Part shown: positions 9,412 through 18,052 of the stretch, piece by piece | Layout: every line of letters begins with the position of its first letter | How positions within the stretch are numbered: position 1 is the first letter of the stretch | NCBI RefSeq assembly: GCF_023016285.1 | Contig: NZ_CP095413.1 | Location: 4,481,001 to 4,545,000, forward strand | Direction of reading: 5' to 3' | DNA from: Muricauda sp. SCSIO 64092 | GTDB taxonomy: Bacteria > Bacteroidota > Bacteroidia > Flavobacteriales > Flavobacteriaceae | Length of the DNA: 64,000 nt | The notes under the pieces: model-generated | Databases searched by the model: none | What the model was told of the DNA's origin: nothing | The model's input: the letters and a program-made list of their open reading frames with translations, nothing else | Program-made: the position numbers and the translations under genes

Positions 9412-10282
9412 CTGGCGGGAAATATTTTTTCTGGATCACAGTTGTGGCAAAAATCAACAAGGCAAGTATGGCTGCCGAAGCCGCTCCGAAACCAAACCGG
9501 AAGTACTTGAACGAATTCTGATAGACAAAATAAGACATGGTGGTGGAGGCATTGTCCGGACCGCCACTACTCATGATAAAGATTTGATCAAATACCTGAA
9601 AACACCCAATTAAACTCATAATGACCACAAAATAGGTCACTGGACGTACCATGGGAACGGTAATTTTCCAAAACTGCTGCCATTGGTTGGCCCCATCTAT
9701 TTTGGCCGCTTCATACAAACTTGAGGGGATGTTTTGAAGCCCTGCCAAAAAGGAAACCATAAAATAACCTGAGGTGGTCCAAATGTTCAGCATCATGATG
9801 GACGGCAACACGGTCAATGGGTTGGTCAACCAATCAATATTGGATTCGACCCCTACGGAATTCAATAGGTAGTTGAGAAGCCCTGGCTTGCTATAAATCC
9901 ATACAAAAATGATGGACGTCACCACGGAAGAAGTAATGGCCGGAATGTAAAATGCGGTTCTAAAGAAGGCCCTACCCCGTATTTTCTGATTCATAATGAA
10001 TGCGAGGAACAAAGACAGAAGGGTTTGTACCGGAACCACTCCCACGGTATAGATAATGGTGTTTTTAATGGCCTTAATAAAAACCGGGTCTTTAAATAGT
10101 TCAATGTAGTTGCCCAGGCCTACAAAGGGTTTGTCCGGAATCAGCAAGTTCCAATCAAAAAAGCTCACCACAAAGGCAAACCCAATGGGGAAGAATACAA
10201 ATACGGTCAATAACAACAAGGGAAAGGCCAAAAAGAGATAGCCCCAGAAAAACTGTTCTTTTTTTCGACTTTTGAATTTCAT
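9401..10282 (-). CDS. Sugar ABC transporter permease, MalF/UgpA type
   Basis: The 293-residue CUT1 permease has six predicted membrane helices. Its EAA loop (EAAKIDGANQWQQFWKITVP) is the contact site for the ATPase. The start ATG at 10282 lies one base after the stop of the binding-protein gene, and its 3' end overlaps the GH32 start by 11 bases. It forms the first half of the membrane channel together with the 7061-7885 product. Confidence 0.93.
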   Translation of the reverse strand: MKFKSRKKEQFFWGYLFLAFPLLLLTVFVFFPIGFAFVVSFFDWNLLIPDKPFVGLGNYIELFKDPVFIKAIKNTIIYTVGVVPVQTLLSLFLAFIMNQKIRGRAFFRTAFYIPAITSSVVTSIIFVWIYSKPGLLNYLLNSVGVESNIDWLTNPLTVLPSIMMLNIWTTSGYFMVSFLAGLQNIPSSLYEAAKIDGANQWQQFWKITVPMVRPVTYFVVIMSLIGCFQVFDQIFIMSSGGPDNASTTMSYFVYQNSFKYFRFGFGAASAAILALLIFATTVIQKKYFPPDAY

Positions 10283-10283
10283 A

Positions 10284-11510
10284 CTAGTCCAGTTTATATT
10301 TTTCGAGGGTAACCGCTAGTTCCTGAAGGGTTTTGGCAATATCCTTTTTTTTGTAAAAAATACCCTGCATCGCTGCCTGGCTATCATCAAACCATCGTTC
10401 CTGCATATTCACCTTATATAATTTGGCATAATCCACACTCTTCATAAAAACACTGTAAAGGCTATCCTGATAGAATCCATTTTCCTCGGCAACACTTTTT
10501 CGGGTGGGGAGTGCGATGCCGCTTTCCGTCCAGGTTTTCATGCCCTCCTTGCCACTGAGGTAAGAAAGCATTTGCCAGGCATCCTCCTTGTGCGCACTTT
10601 GTTTGGGGATGACCATGGCCACCGAAAAGGCCAGGGTCGCCTTCCGTTTTCCCCGGGGAAGTTCCACAATACCATACTCCAGATCGGGGGCATTGTCCTT
10701 TAAATAGGGAATCAACCATGCCCCAGAGATGGCCATGGCACATTGCCTTCTGGAGAAGACATCGCCCATCCAACCGGCTCCCACATCCGCTGGATTGGTG
10801 GCTATGCCATCCCGATAGAGGGACATCATGAACTCGGTCGCTTCAATAAACGCTGGATTTCCAATCTTGATTTCCCCATCCTCCGTGATGATTTCCCCTC
10901 CGTTTTGGTAGGCAAAAGGCATTACAATGTCGATGGAGGGCTCAATCACAAAACCATATTGATTAATTTTGCCATCTCCATTGGTGTCTTTGGTGAGCTT
11001 TTCCGAAAACGTATAAAGCTCCTGCCAGGTCGTGGGTACCGTGTCCAAACCGGCCTCAGCAAACATCCGCTTATTGTAAAAGAGTACATAGGCATTAAAG
11101 TCCTTTGCTACGCCATAGTTCTTCCCTCGGTATTTGAAAGCATCCCTGAACACAGGAAAAAAGTCATCGATTTCAAAATCGGGGTCCTTTTCCAAGAAGG
11201 GATCCAGCGGCTCCAGGACATCAAAACTCATGTAGGCCGGAGAGGTATCCCCTTTCAACCAGAACAGGTCAGGGGCTTTACCGGTACCGAGCATCAATTG
11301 CAGCTTTTCCGTATAGTTCCCCGGAATCGGTTGAAATTGATACGATATGTTGGGGTATTTTTTTTCAAAATCCCGTAAGGTTTGACGGATGATTTTTTCT
11401 TCGGTCTGACTGGATTGCCAGGAAGTATATCTGGCAACGGTCTGCTTTTCGCCACAACCAAACAAAAGCACCAGTGGAATTAAGTATAAGTAGAGGATAT
11501 TGACTTTCAT
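10284..11510 (-). CDS. Sugar-binding lipoprotein of the ABC importer (family 1 extracellular solute-binding protein)
   Basis: The product is about 408 residues. From the ATG at 11510 it starts with a lipoprotein signal peptide ending LLFGC; an upstream TTG at 11531 would spoil that signal. The mature part has the two-lobe organisation of sugar-binding proteins, with KAPDLFWLKGD near 85 and NGGEIITEDGE near 210. A short acidic loop, DTNGDGKIN, resembles a calcium-binding loop. It should capture oligosaccharide in the periplasm and deliver it to the two permeases. It is the first gene of the operon. No TonB-dependent or SusD-like outer-membrane gene accompanies it. Confidence 0.93.
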   Translation of the reverse strand: MKVNILYLYLIPLVLLFGCGEKQTVARYTSWQSSQTEEKIIRQTLRDFEKKYPNISYQFQPIPGNYTEKLQLMLGTGKAPDLFWLKGDTSPAYMSFDVLEPLDPFLEKDPDFEIDDFFPVFRDAFKYRGKNYGVAKDFNAYVLFYNKRMFAEAGLDTVPTTWQELYTFSEKLTKDTNGDGKINQYGFVIEPSIDIVMPFAYQNGGEIITEDGEIKIGNPAFIEATEFMMSLYRDGIATNPADVGAGWMGDVFSRRQCAMAISGAWLIPYLKDNAPDLEYGIVELPRGKRKATLAFSVAMVIPKQSAHKEDAWQMLSYLSGKEGMKTWTESGIALPTRKSVAEENGFYQDSLYSVFMKSVDYAKLYKVNMQERWFDDSQAAMQGIFYKKKDIAKTLQELAVTLEKYKLD

Positions 11511-11564
11511 AATTAAGTTGGCATTTTTCAAAAGTATTGGTAAAAAATCACCTTTATTTTTTCG

Positions 11565-11594
11565 ATATTTGCAATATATGACTCAATATTTGCA
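11565..11594 (+). promoter_or_regulatory. Direct repeat ATATTTGCA x2, 21 bp apart, in the divergent control region
   Basis: ATATTTGCA occurs at 11565-11573 and 11586-11594, a start-to-start distance of 21 bp (two helical turns), in the 127-base gap between the sugar operon and the AraC-type regulator. AraC proteins often bind tandem half-sites with that spacing. The repeats also resemble the Bacteroidota -7 box (TAnnTTTG), so one or both may instead be promoter elements for the regulator gene. Confidence 0.5.
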
Positions 11595-11637
11595 GTAATA
11601 CGGTTCCATCTGTTAGAATCGAGTAATTTAAAGTTAT

Positions 11638-12495
11638 ATGAAAGCGGATTTCCAAAAATTGTCCTCCAAATCCCTGGACAATTCCTTTGTGGATTTTTGG
11701 GTCCAAGCACCCGCCTTTGGGTTTCACTGGCATTACCATCCCGAAATGGAGATTTGCTACGTAAAACAGGGTAGGGGGAAGCGCATTATTGGGGAGAGTA
11801 TTGAAGACTTTGAAAGCAATGATTTGGTATTGGTGGGGTCCAATGTACCCCATTCCTGGATTACGGACGAGCAGTTCAACACCTCTGAAAAGTCCGTTGA
11901 AGTCTTTGTCATTCAATTTGGAATTGAGGTATTTCAACGGTTTGAAGGAATGCCCGAGTTTTACAAGATTGAACAATTGCTTTTGCAATCGGGTAAAGGC
12001 CTTTTTTTCAGGAATCCCCATGCTACGGGTTTGGTCACGCTTTTACAACACTTATCACAAGCGGAGGGATTGGGTAAACTATTGAAATTAGTGGAGTTGC
12101 TCCGAGCGTTTACGGAACATGGCGATACCGTGACACTAAACCCTACCAGCTATAAAATGGTCCATAAGAAGCATCAGGAGGAACGCATATTAAAAGTCTG
12201 CAATTACATTCATGAACATTATCGTCAGACCATTTCCATAACGGAGTTGGCCGATATTGTAGCGATGAACAATGCATCGTTTTGTCGTTTTTTTAAAAGG
12301 ATATTGGGAAAGACCGTGGTGGAATATATCAATGAGTTACGGATTTCCCATGTTTGTAACCAGATTCAGAACACCGGGGAACCCATGTATAGGATAGCCT
12401 ATGATACGGGCTATTCCAGCATTGCCTATTTCAATAAACAATTCAAAAAAAGCACGGGCCTAACCCCAACGGAGTACCGTAGTTTGGTCGGTTAG
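11638..12495 (+). CDS. AraC-family transcriptional regulator of the sugar operon
   Basis: The 285-residue protein has an N-terminal cupin-like sensing domain (HWHYHPEMEICYVKQGRG near 30-47) and a C-terminal AraC domain with two helix-turn-helices (about 185-285). The signature AYDTGYSSIAYFNKQFKKSTG followed by TPTEYR is present. It is divergent from the sugar operon, so the most likely job is sugar-responsive activation of that operon; the effector is unknown. AraC-type regulation of comparable msm loci is known from Streptococcus mutans. Confidence 0.93.
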   Translation: MKADFQKLSSKSLDNSFVDFWVQAPAFGFHWHYHPEMEICYVKQGRGKRIIGESIEDFESNDLVLVGSNVPHSWITDEQFNTSEKSVEVFVIQFGIEVFQRFEGMPEFYKIEQLLLQSGKGLFFRNPHATGLVTLLQHLSQAEGLGKLLKLVELLRAFTEHGDTVTLNPTSYKMVHKKHQEERILKVCNYIHEHYRQTISITELADIVAMNNASFCRFFKRILGKTVVEYINELRISHVCNQIQNTGEPMYRIAYDTGYSSIAYFNKQFKKSTGLTPTEYRSLVG

Positions 12496-13217
12496 TCCAC
12501 GTTATACTCCAAACGCATGGTAATGGAAGCGGTTTTGTTCTTGGACGAAGTGTTGTATGCCCCTCCCCAGCTATAGTCTTCACCGGAATTCTGTCCCGTA
12601 ATTTGAAATACACCCATTCGGGCGGAAATTAAATCGCCCAGGGTTCCACCGGCATTTTCCGCAATTTTTTCCGCACGGATGCGGGCATCTTCGGTGGCTT
12701 TGGAAATCATTTCAATCTTTAAATCGGCCAATTTGGTGTAGTAATATCGTGGTGGCGAAGAGTTGAACTGCACCCCTTTATTCAATAATTCCGTGATTTC
12801 CCGGGATACTTGTTCAATTTTTGCCACGTCCGTGGATTCAATCTGCACGGATTGGGAAAGCTCATAGCCCCTGAAAATGCTTCCGACATAGTTGCTATTT
12901 TCATATCGGTTGTCCCGTTGTTCCAAAGTCTGTACCGAATTAAAAATGATATTGTCATCGTCAATTCCTTTGGAGATCAAATAGTCTTTTACAATTTCCT
13001 TTTGACGATTCAATTCATCAAAGGCAGAGGTCAATACGGGACTAAAAGCGGAAAAACGTCCTTCCCAAACAATTAGATCGGAAGTGAAGTTTTCGTTGCC
13101 CAGACCGGTCACCGATATGACCTGGGGAGGATTGGCACGTTTTACATAGGCATTCCCTAAAAAATAGGCAGCCAAAACTATGGCAACCCCAAATATGATA
13201 GCAGTAAGATGTTTCAT
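12492..13217 (-). CDS. SIMPL domain (DUF541) envelope protein
   Basis: The 241-residue protein has an N-terminal membrane anchor or signal (about residues 4-20) and then the SIMPL/DUF541 domain. Recognisable parts are ISVTGLGNENFTSDL near 34-48, a YELSQSV strand, and the helix KATEDARIRAEKIAENAGG near 174-192. SIMPL proteins are periplasmic or surface oligomer-forming proteins of poorly defined function, linked in some bacteria to oxidative-stress protection. The stop overlaps the stop of the convergent AraC gene by 4 bases. Confidence 0.88.
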   Translation of the reverse strand: MKHLTAIIFGVAIVLAAYFLGNAYVKRANPPQVISVTGLGNENFTSDLIVWEGRFSAFSPVLTSAFDELNRQKEIVKDYLISKGIDDDNIIFNSVQTLEQRDNRYENSNYVGSIFRGYELSQSVQIESTDVAKIEQVSREITELLNKGVQFNSSPPRYYYTKLADLKIEMISKATEDARIRAEKIAENAGGTLGDLISARMGVFQITGQNSGEDYSWGGAYNTSSKNKTASITMRLEYNVD

Positions 13218-13264
13218 GAATTTACTTTACAATACCTACGGATAAATATACCTAAAAAGATGCT

Positions 13265-13293
13265 TTGGCAAATAGGGCATTTTGCTATTTTTG
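13265..13293 (+). promoter_or_regulatory. Bacteroidota-type promoter of guaA, with very short leader
   Basis: TTG at 13265-13267 is followed after 18 bases by TATTTTTG at 13286-13293, an exact match to the TTG-N17-23-TAnnTTTG promoter of this phylum. The guaA ATG is at 13297, only 3 bases past the -7 box. The transcript would start at or just before the start codon. Confidence 0.75.
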
Positions 13294-13296
13294 CCC

Positions 13297-14829
13297 ATGC
13301 AAAACCAAGTCCTTATTCTAGATTTTGGTTCCCAGTACACCCAGTTGATCGCCAGGCGCGTGAGGGAACTCAATATTTACTCCGAAATCAAACCCTATAA
13401 CAATCCCCCAAAAGATCTATCGCCTTATCAAGCGGTGATTCTTTCAGGTTCACCTTATTCGGTGCGTGCCAGTGATGCACCTAAACCGGATTTAACCGGA
13501 ATCAAGGGAAAAAAACCACTTTTGGGCATTTGCTATGGAGCCCAGTATTTGGCAATTTCGGGTGGAGGAAATGTGGCACCCTCGGCAACTCGGGAATATG
13601 GGCGCGCCCATCTTTCCAATTTTAAACCTAACGAAGCTTTTTTAAACGGAATTTCCGAGAACAGTCAGGTATGGATGAGCCATAGCGATACCATAAAGGA
13701 ACTCCCTGAAAATGCATGTTTATTGGCCAGCACGGAGGACGTTGAGCATGCAGCGTATCGGATTGAAAATGAGGAAACCTATGGAATTCAATTCCATCCA
13801 GAAGTATATCATACCAAAGAGGGTTCACGGATTTTGAAGAATTTTCTGGTGGACATAGCGGGACTGAAACAGGATTGGACCCCAGATGCCTTTGTGGAAA
13901 CCACAGTAGCGGAACTGAAGGAAAAAATTGGTGATGAAAATGTTATCCTTGGCCTTTCCGGAGGCGTGGACAGTAGTGTTGCGGCCATGTTGTTGCACAA
14001 GGCCATAGGAAAACAACTGCACTGCATTTTTGTAAACAACGGGTTGTTGCGTAAAAACGAGTTCCATACGGTTTTGGAGCAGTATCAGGGTATGGGACTC
14101 AATGTCAAGGGTGTGGATGCTTCGGCACGCTTTTTGGAAGCCTTGAAGGGTGAATCGGAACCGGAAAGGAAAAGAAAGATAATCGGTCGGATTTTTATTG
14201 AGGTTTTTGACGATGAGTCACATCAAGTGGAAAATGCCACATGGTTGGCCCAAGGAACCATATATCCAGATAGGATAGAATCCGTCTCTGCCAGTGGGGG
14301 TCCTTCGGCGACCATAAAAAGCCACCATAACGTTGGGGGGTTGCCGGATTATATGAAGCTGAAAATTGTAGAACCGTTACATCTTTTGTTCAAGGATGAA
14401 GTGAGACGTGTAGGAAGGACCATGGGTATGCCAGAGTCCATCTTGGGTAGGCATCCCTTTCCAGGGCCTGGTTTGGGGATTCGGATCCTGGGGGATATTA
14501 CCGCGGAAAAGGTATCCATACTCCAGGAGGTAGATGCCATTTTTATTGATGGATTAAAAAAATATGACCTTTATGACAAGGTCTGGCAGGCCGGAGCCAT
14601 GCTTTTACCCGTAAATAGTGTAGGGGTGATGGGAGATGAGCGGACGTATGAAAAATGTGTGGCATTAAGGGCTGTTGAAAGTACCGATGGTATGACGGCG
14701 GATTGGGTAAATCTACCCTACGAATTTTTACAAAAAGTGTCCAACACAATAATCAATAGGGTAAAAGGCGTTAATAGGGTGGTATATGACATTAGTTCAA
14801 AACCACCGGCAACTATAGAATGGGAATGA
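13297..14829 (+). CDS. guaA: GMP synthase (glutamine-hydrolysing)
   Basis: The 510-residue enzyme aminates XMP to GMP in purine synthesis. The N-terminal class I glutamine amidotransferase carries Cys79 (GICYGAQ) and the FHPEVYHT His/Glu pair. The ATP-pyrophosphatase domain has the loop [12 protein letters not shown]. The C-terminal dimerisation domain ends KPPATIEWE, the usual GuaA terminus. The ATG at 13297 is chosen over an in-frame TTG at 13282: it gives the standard N-terminus [16 protein letters not shown], and the TTG lies upstream of the -7 box. It overlaps the next gene by 10 bases. Confidence 0.98.
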   Translation: MQNQVLILDFGSQYTQLIARRVRELNIYSEIKPYNNPPKDLSPYQAVILSGSPYSVRASDAPKPDLTGIKGKKPLLGICYGAQYLAISGGGNVAPSATREYGRAHLSNFKPNEAFLNGISENSQVWMSHSDTIKELPENACLLASTEDVEHAAYRIENEETYGIQFHPEVYHTKEGSRILKNFLVDIAGLKQDWTPDAFVETTVAELKEKIGDENVILGLSGGVDSSVAAMLLHKAIGKQLHCIFVNNGLLRKNEFHTVLEQYQGMGLNVKGVDASARFLEALKGESEPERKRKIIGRIFIEVFDDESHQVENATWLAQGTIYPDRIESVSASGGPSATIKSHHNVGGLPDYMKLKIVEPLHLLFKDEVRRVGRTMGMPESILGRHPFPGPGLGIRILGDITAEKVSILQEVDAIFIDGLKKYDLYDKVWQAGAMLLPVNSVGVMGDERTYEKCVALRAVESTDGMTADWVNLPYEFLQKVSNTIINRVKGVNRVVYDISSKPPATIEWE

Positions 14830-17000
14830 AACTATATAAAACTTCCGCAATCCTTTCGATTGTTTTTTTCTTTTGGTCCTTGGGCATTTCCTTCGCCCAA
14901 CAACGTTATGTAACCCATGCGGTAAAAGAGGGGGAAACCATTTACAGCATTGCCAAATACTATCGGGTAACGCCCTATTCCATACTTCAGGAAAACCCGG
15001 AAATCAAAAAAGTAGAGGAAATCAAACCCAATACCATCCTGATCATTCCCATAAATGGGGAAGTGGAAGGTGTGGAGACCATACAAAAGCCTGAGCCGGA
15101 AGTTGAGGAGCAACCCAAGCAGGTGGAACCCATTGGTTATCAAAGGCATCGTGTCAGGAGAAAGGAAACCCTTTTTAGCCTGACCCAAAAATATGGGGTT
15201 ACCGAGGAACAAATTAAGCGATACAATACGGATTTGTATGCCCAGCCCCTAAAAAAGGGAATGGTCCTTCAAATTCCCAAATATCCAGAGGTTGATGAGG
15301 ACGAAGAGCGGGAAATGGACTTCGAAACCTATACGGTACAACCCAAAGAAACCCGTTGGAGCATTGCCCATAAATACGGGATAACCGTGGATAGCCTACT
15401 GGCACTGAATCCCGATTTGCCTAAAAACCAAAGTTACCTGGCCATAGGTCAGGAATTGAAACTGCCCAGGCCCAAGGGCGATAGCCTAAAGGAACAGGAA
15501 GTGGTGATCTTTGAATCTTTTACCGTACCTAAATCCATGGGACTGTTCCGAGTGAGTCAAAATTATGGTATTCCCGTCGACTCGGTAATGAAGCTCAATC
15601 CAGAGATCAAAGAGATAGGTGGACTCAGGGAAGGAATGATCCTTCGGTTGCCCAAACCGAAACCTAAAACGGAGATTGTAAATACGGAAAACTATATTTT
15701 TTATGAGGTCAAACCGAAACAAAACATTTTTCGATTGACCCAAAACCTGGATATTTCGAGGGATTCCCTATTTCTGTTGAACCCTCAATTGGAGAATGGC
15801 CTAAAAGCGGGAATGGTCCTTAAATTGCCCAAGGAAAAGATGGAGCAGTTGGAGGTGAAAAATGCCTTGGTGCTGGATAGGTTTAACCTGGCGGACAGCC
15901 TTAAAATTGAAAACAAACCGAATGTAATGCTCATGCTGCCTTTCCGTTTGGACCGTATTAACTTCAATAATTCCGAGGTCACGCAAAACCAAATCAACCG
16001 TAAGGATATCTCCTACGCACTTGGACTGTATACGGGGGCCTTAATTGCCATTGACTCCATTAATAAATTAGGGGTTTCGGTCAATGTTAAGGTGTTGGAT
16101 ACCGAACGTAATTTGGAAAAAGTAAAACGGATACTGTCCGAACGGTCCCTGTTTGGCGTGGATGCCATTTTAGGCCCGGTGGATCCCGGGCTTTTAGGGG
16201 AGATCGCGGTCCAGGCGAATGGTTACAACGTTCCCGTAGTGGCACCTTTTGCATCAACAAGTGAATTGAGCATGTCCAATGTGTTTTTTACCAATCCCAA
16301 GGATGAGGTTATGAGAAACTGCATATTGGATTACATTGAAAAAAGGAGGGAAAACCAGACCATAATCGTGATTGCGGATGAAAAACATCAAGCTGCAAAA
16401 GACTCCATCCTATCTCGATTTCCGATGGCCCGGGCTGCAAAAATGAGTGAAGATGGTTCCTTGCACTTGGTGGATTTCCAGGTCATGCTATCGGAGCAGG
16501 AAGAAAACTGGATATTCGTGGAAACGGATCAGCCCAATTTGGCGGCCAGTGTCACCTCTATTTTAAATGCTTCCAATGCAGAGATTGTGGACGAGGAATC
16601 CGGGGAAACCAAGAAGATCATAGTGAAAATGTTCACTACCAATTACAATACCGCTTTTGAAGCAGAATCCGTATCAAGGCCCCACCTCTCCAACTTGGGA
16701 TTTACGTTCCCATCCGCCTATCGTATAGTGGAGAACGATTCCTTCACCAGGGCCTACACCAAAAGGTTCAGGCACCAACCGGACCGTTATGCGGTGCGCG
16801 GATTTGATTTAATGCTGGATTTACTTTTGAAATTGGGCTATCAAAAAGATCTGTTTGAAACCGCCAAAATCGTTGGCGAAACGGAGTATAGTGGAAATCG
16901 GTTCAATTATTTCAACGATTGGTCCTCCGGTTTCTTTAATGAGGCGTCTTATTTGATGCAGTACGATGAGCTACGAATTAAACAATTGGAAACAAAATGA
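14820..17000 (+). CDS. Exported protein with five LysM repeats and a type 1 periplasmic-binding-protein-like domain
   Basis: The 726-residue protein has a signal peptide (cleavage near FAQQ, residue 27) and five LysM repeats at about 30-78, 109-154, 170-217, 232-279 and 293-338, joined by acidic or proline-rich linkers. A domain from about 360 to 720 resembles amino-acid-type periplasmic binding proteins ([29 protein letters not shown]). LysM binds peptidoglycan glycan. A binding-protein fold on a wall-bound protein recalls LpoA-type activators of penicillin-binding proteins; that role is inference. It overlaps guaA by 10 bases and the OsmC gene by 4, so it is probably co-transcribed. Confidence 0.9.
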   Translation: MGMKLYKTSAILSIVFFFWSLGISFAQQRYVTHAVKEGETIYSIAKYYRVTPYSILQENPEIKKVEEIKPNTILIIPINGEVEGVETIQKPEPEVEEQPKQVEPIGYQRHRVRRKETLFSLTQKYGVTEEQIKRYNTDLYAQPLKKGMVLQIPKYPEVDEDEEREMDFETYTVQPKETRWSIAHKYGITVDSLLALNPDLPKNQSYLAIGQELKLPRPKGDSLKEQEVVIFESFTVPKSMGLFRVSQNYGIPVDSVMKLNPEIKEIGGLREGMILRLPKPKPKTEIVNTENYIFYEVKPKQNIFRLTQNLDISRDSLFLLNPQLENGLKAGMVLKLPKEKMEQLEVKNALVLDRFNLADSLKIENKPNVMLMLPFRLDRINFNNSEVTQNQINRKDISYALGLYTGALIAIDSINKLGVSVNVKVLDTERNLEKVKRILSERSLFGVDAILGPVDPGLLGEIAVQANGYNVPVVAPFASTSELSMSNVFFTNPKDEVMRNCILDYIEKRRENQTIIVIADEKHQAAKDSILSRFPMARAAKMSEDGSLHLVDFQVMLSEQEENWIFVETDQPNLAASVTSILNASNAEIVDEESGETKKIIVKMFTTNYNTAFEAESVSRPHLSNLGFTFPSAYRIVENDSFTRAYTKRFRHQPDRYAVRGFDLMLDLLLKLGYQKDLFETAKIVGETEYSGNRFNYFNDWSSGFFNEASYLMQYDELRIKQLETK

Positions 17001-17404
17001 CCTCAAAAGTTACCTACAACGGAGAACTTCGCACAACTTGCATTCACCTCCGATCAGGAAATGAATTTATTACGGATGCTCCGGTGGACAACAATGGTCT
17101 GGGGAGGGCATTTTCCCCTACCGATACCGTAGCAACAGGTTTGGCCAGTTGTATGATTACAGTGATGGGCATAAAAGCCAGGGATTTGGAAGTGGATTTG
17201 ACCAATTCCGTGGCGGAGGTTACCAAACACATGGCCAGTGATCCACGTAGAATTTCCAAGATTGAGATCGCTCTGTCACTTCCTGCCCATGTATCCAAAA
17301 AAAACCGAACCATTTTGGAGCGCATTGGGAATACCTGTCCTATCCACTACAGTTTGCACCCGGATATTGAAAAGGGAATCACCTATAATTGGATACAAGA
17401 ATAA
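16997..17404 (+). CDS. OsmC family protein
   Basis: The 135-residue protein shows the OsmC/Ohr fold pattern: VATGLASCMITVMGIKARD (about 46-64) contains the conserved Cys of the first helix, and GNTCPIHYSL near 110 holds the second Cys. These paired cysteines reduce organic hydroperoxides in Ohr/OsmC peroxidases. The subgroup matches the YhfA-like OsmC proteins rather than Ohr. It is coupled to the LysM gene by ATGA and to the next gene by a 16-base overlap. It is cytoplasmic (no signal peptide). Confidence 0.9.
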   Translation: MTSKVTYNGELRTTCIHLRSGNEFITDAPVDNNGLGRAFSPTDTVATGLASCMITVMGIKARDLEVDLTNSVAEVTKHMASDPRRISKIEIALSLPAHVSKKNRTILERIGNTCPIHYSLHPDIEKGITYNWIQE

Positions 17405-17928
17405 TTGCCATAGTATTTGGTTTTCTTATTGCGGGCCTCGGTAATGCACAGGTACCGGAAGGTTCAATTCCATGGAGTGCTTCCAAAAGACTGGAATGGA
17501 ACGATTTTAAGGCCCAACTCCCACCCGACGCCAGTTCTGCAGCGACCACGGCAAGTGGTATAAGCTATACTTATTCCGCAAATATTATGCACCATGAGGT
17601 GGAATTGGATTTTGAGGTCACGGCCTATTTCTATCCCAATGAGTCTTGGTACAAACCAACTCTGGCCTCGGAAAACTTGCTGCAACATGAACGGCTGCAT
17701 TTTGATATATCGGAACTATTTGCCCGAAAAATGCGATTGAAACTCAGGCAGACCACCTTCACCGAAAATGTGAAAACCGAGGTACGAAAGATTTATAGGG
17801 AGACCTTAAAAGAACTTTCCGATTTTCAGGATAAATACGATTGGGAGACCAATTTCTCACGAAACGAGGAGATGCAAAAACAATGGAACGCTAGGATCCG
17901 TGAGGCTTTGACCCAGATGCCACAATAA
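17389..17928 (+). CDS. DUF922 family predicted secreted zinc protease
   Basis: The 179-residue product begins at a TTG inside the end of the OsmC gene. No ATG lies upstream of the signal peptide (RIIAIVFGFLIAGLGNAQ), which supports the TTG start. The mature part begins GSIPWSASKRLEWNDFKA and contains QHERLHFD near residue 103, an HExxH zinc-protease motif. DUF922 proteins are predicted secreted zinc proteases with no defined substrate. It is the last gene of the guaA transcription unit. Confidence 0.85.
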   Translation: MDTRIIAIVFGFLIAGLGNAQVPEGSIPWSASKRLEWNDFKAQLPPDASSAATTASGISYTYSANIMHHEVELDFEVTAYFYPNESWYKPTLASENLLQHERLHFDISELFARKMRLKLRQTTFTENVKTEVRKIYRETLKELSDFQDKYDWETNFSRNEEMQKQWNARIREALTQMPQ

Positions 17929-18052
17929 TACCTTTCTTACGGTACAAGGATAAATTCATAAATTCTATTTATGTTATTTGTAAAATAATTAAATAAATTT
18001 TTATGAAAAGATCTCTTCATATTTGCAGTCGAAAACGTTTTAGTACCAAAAT

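Noticed and set aside
10743..11378. 211-residue plus-strand frame within the binding-protein gene
   Set aside because: It lies wholly inside a well-recognised gene on the other strand, with no domain and no start or promoter context.
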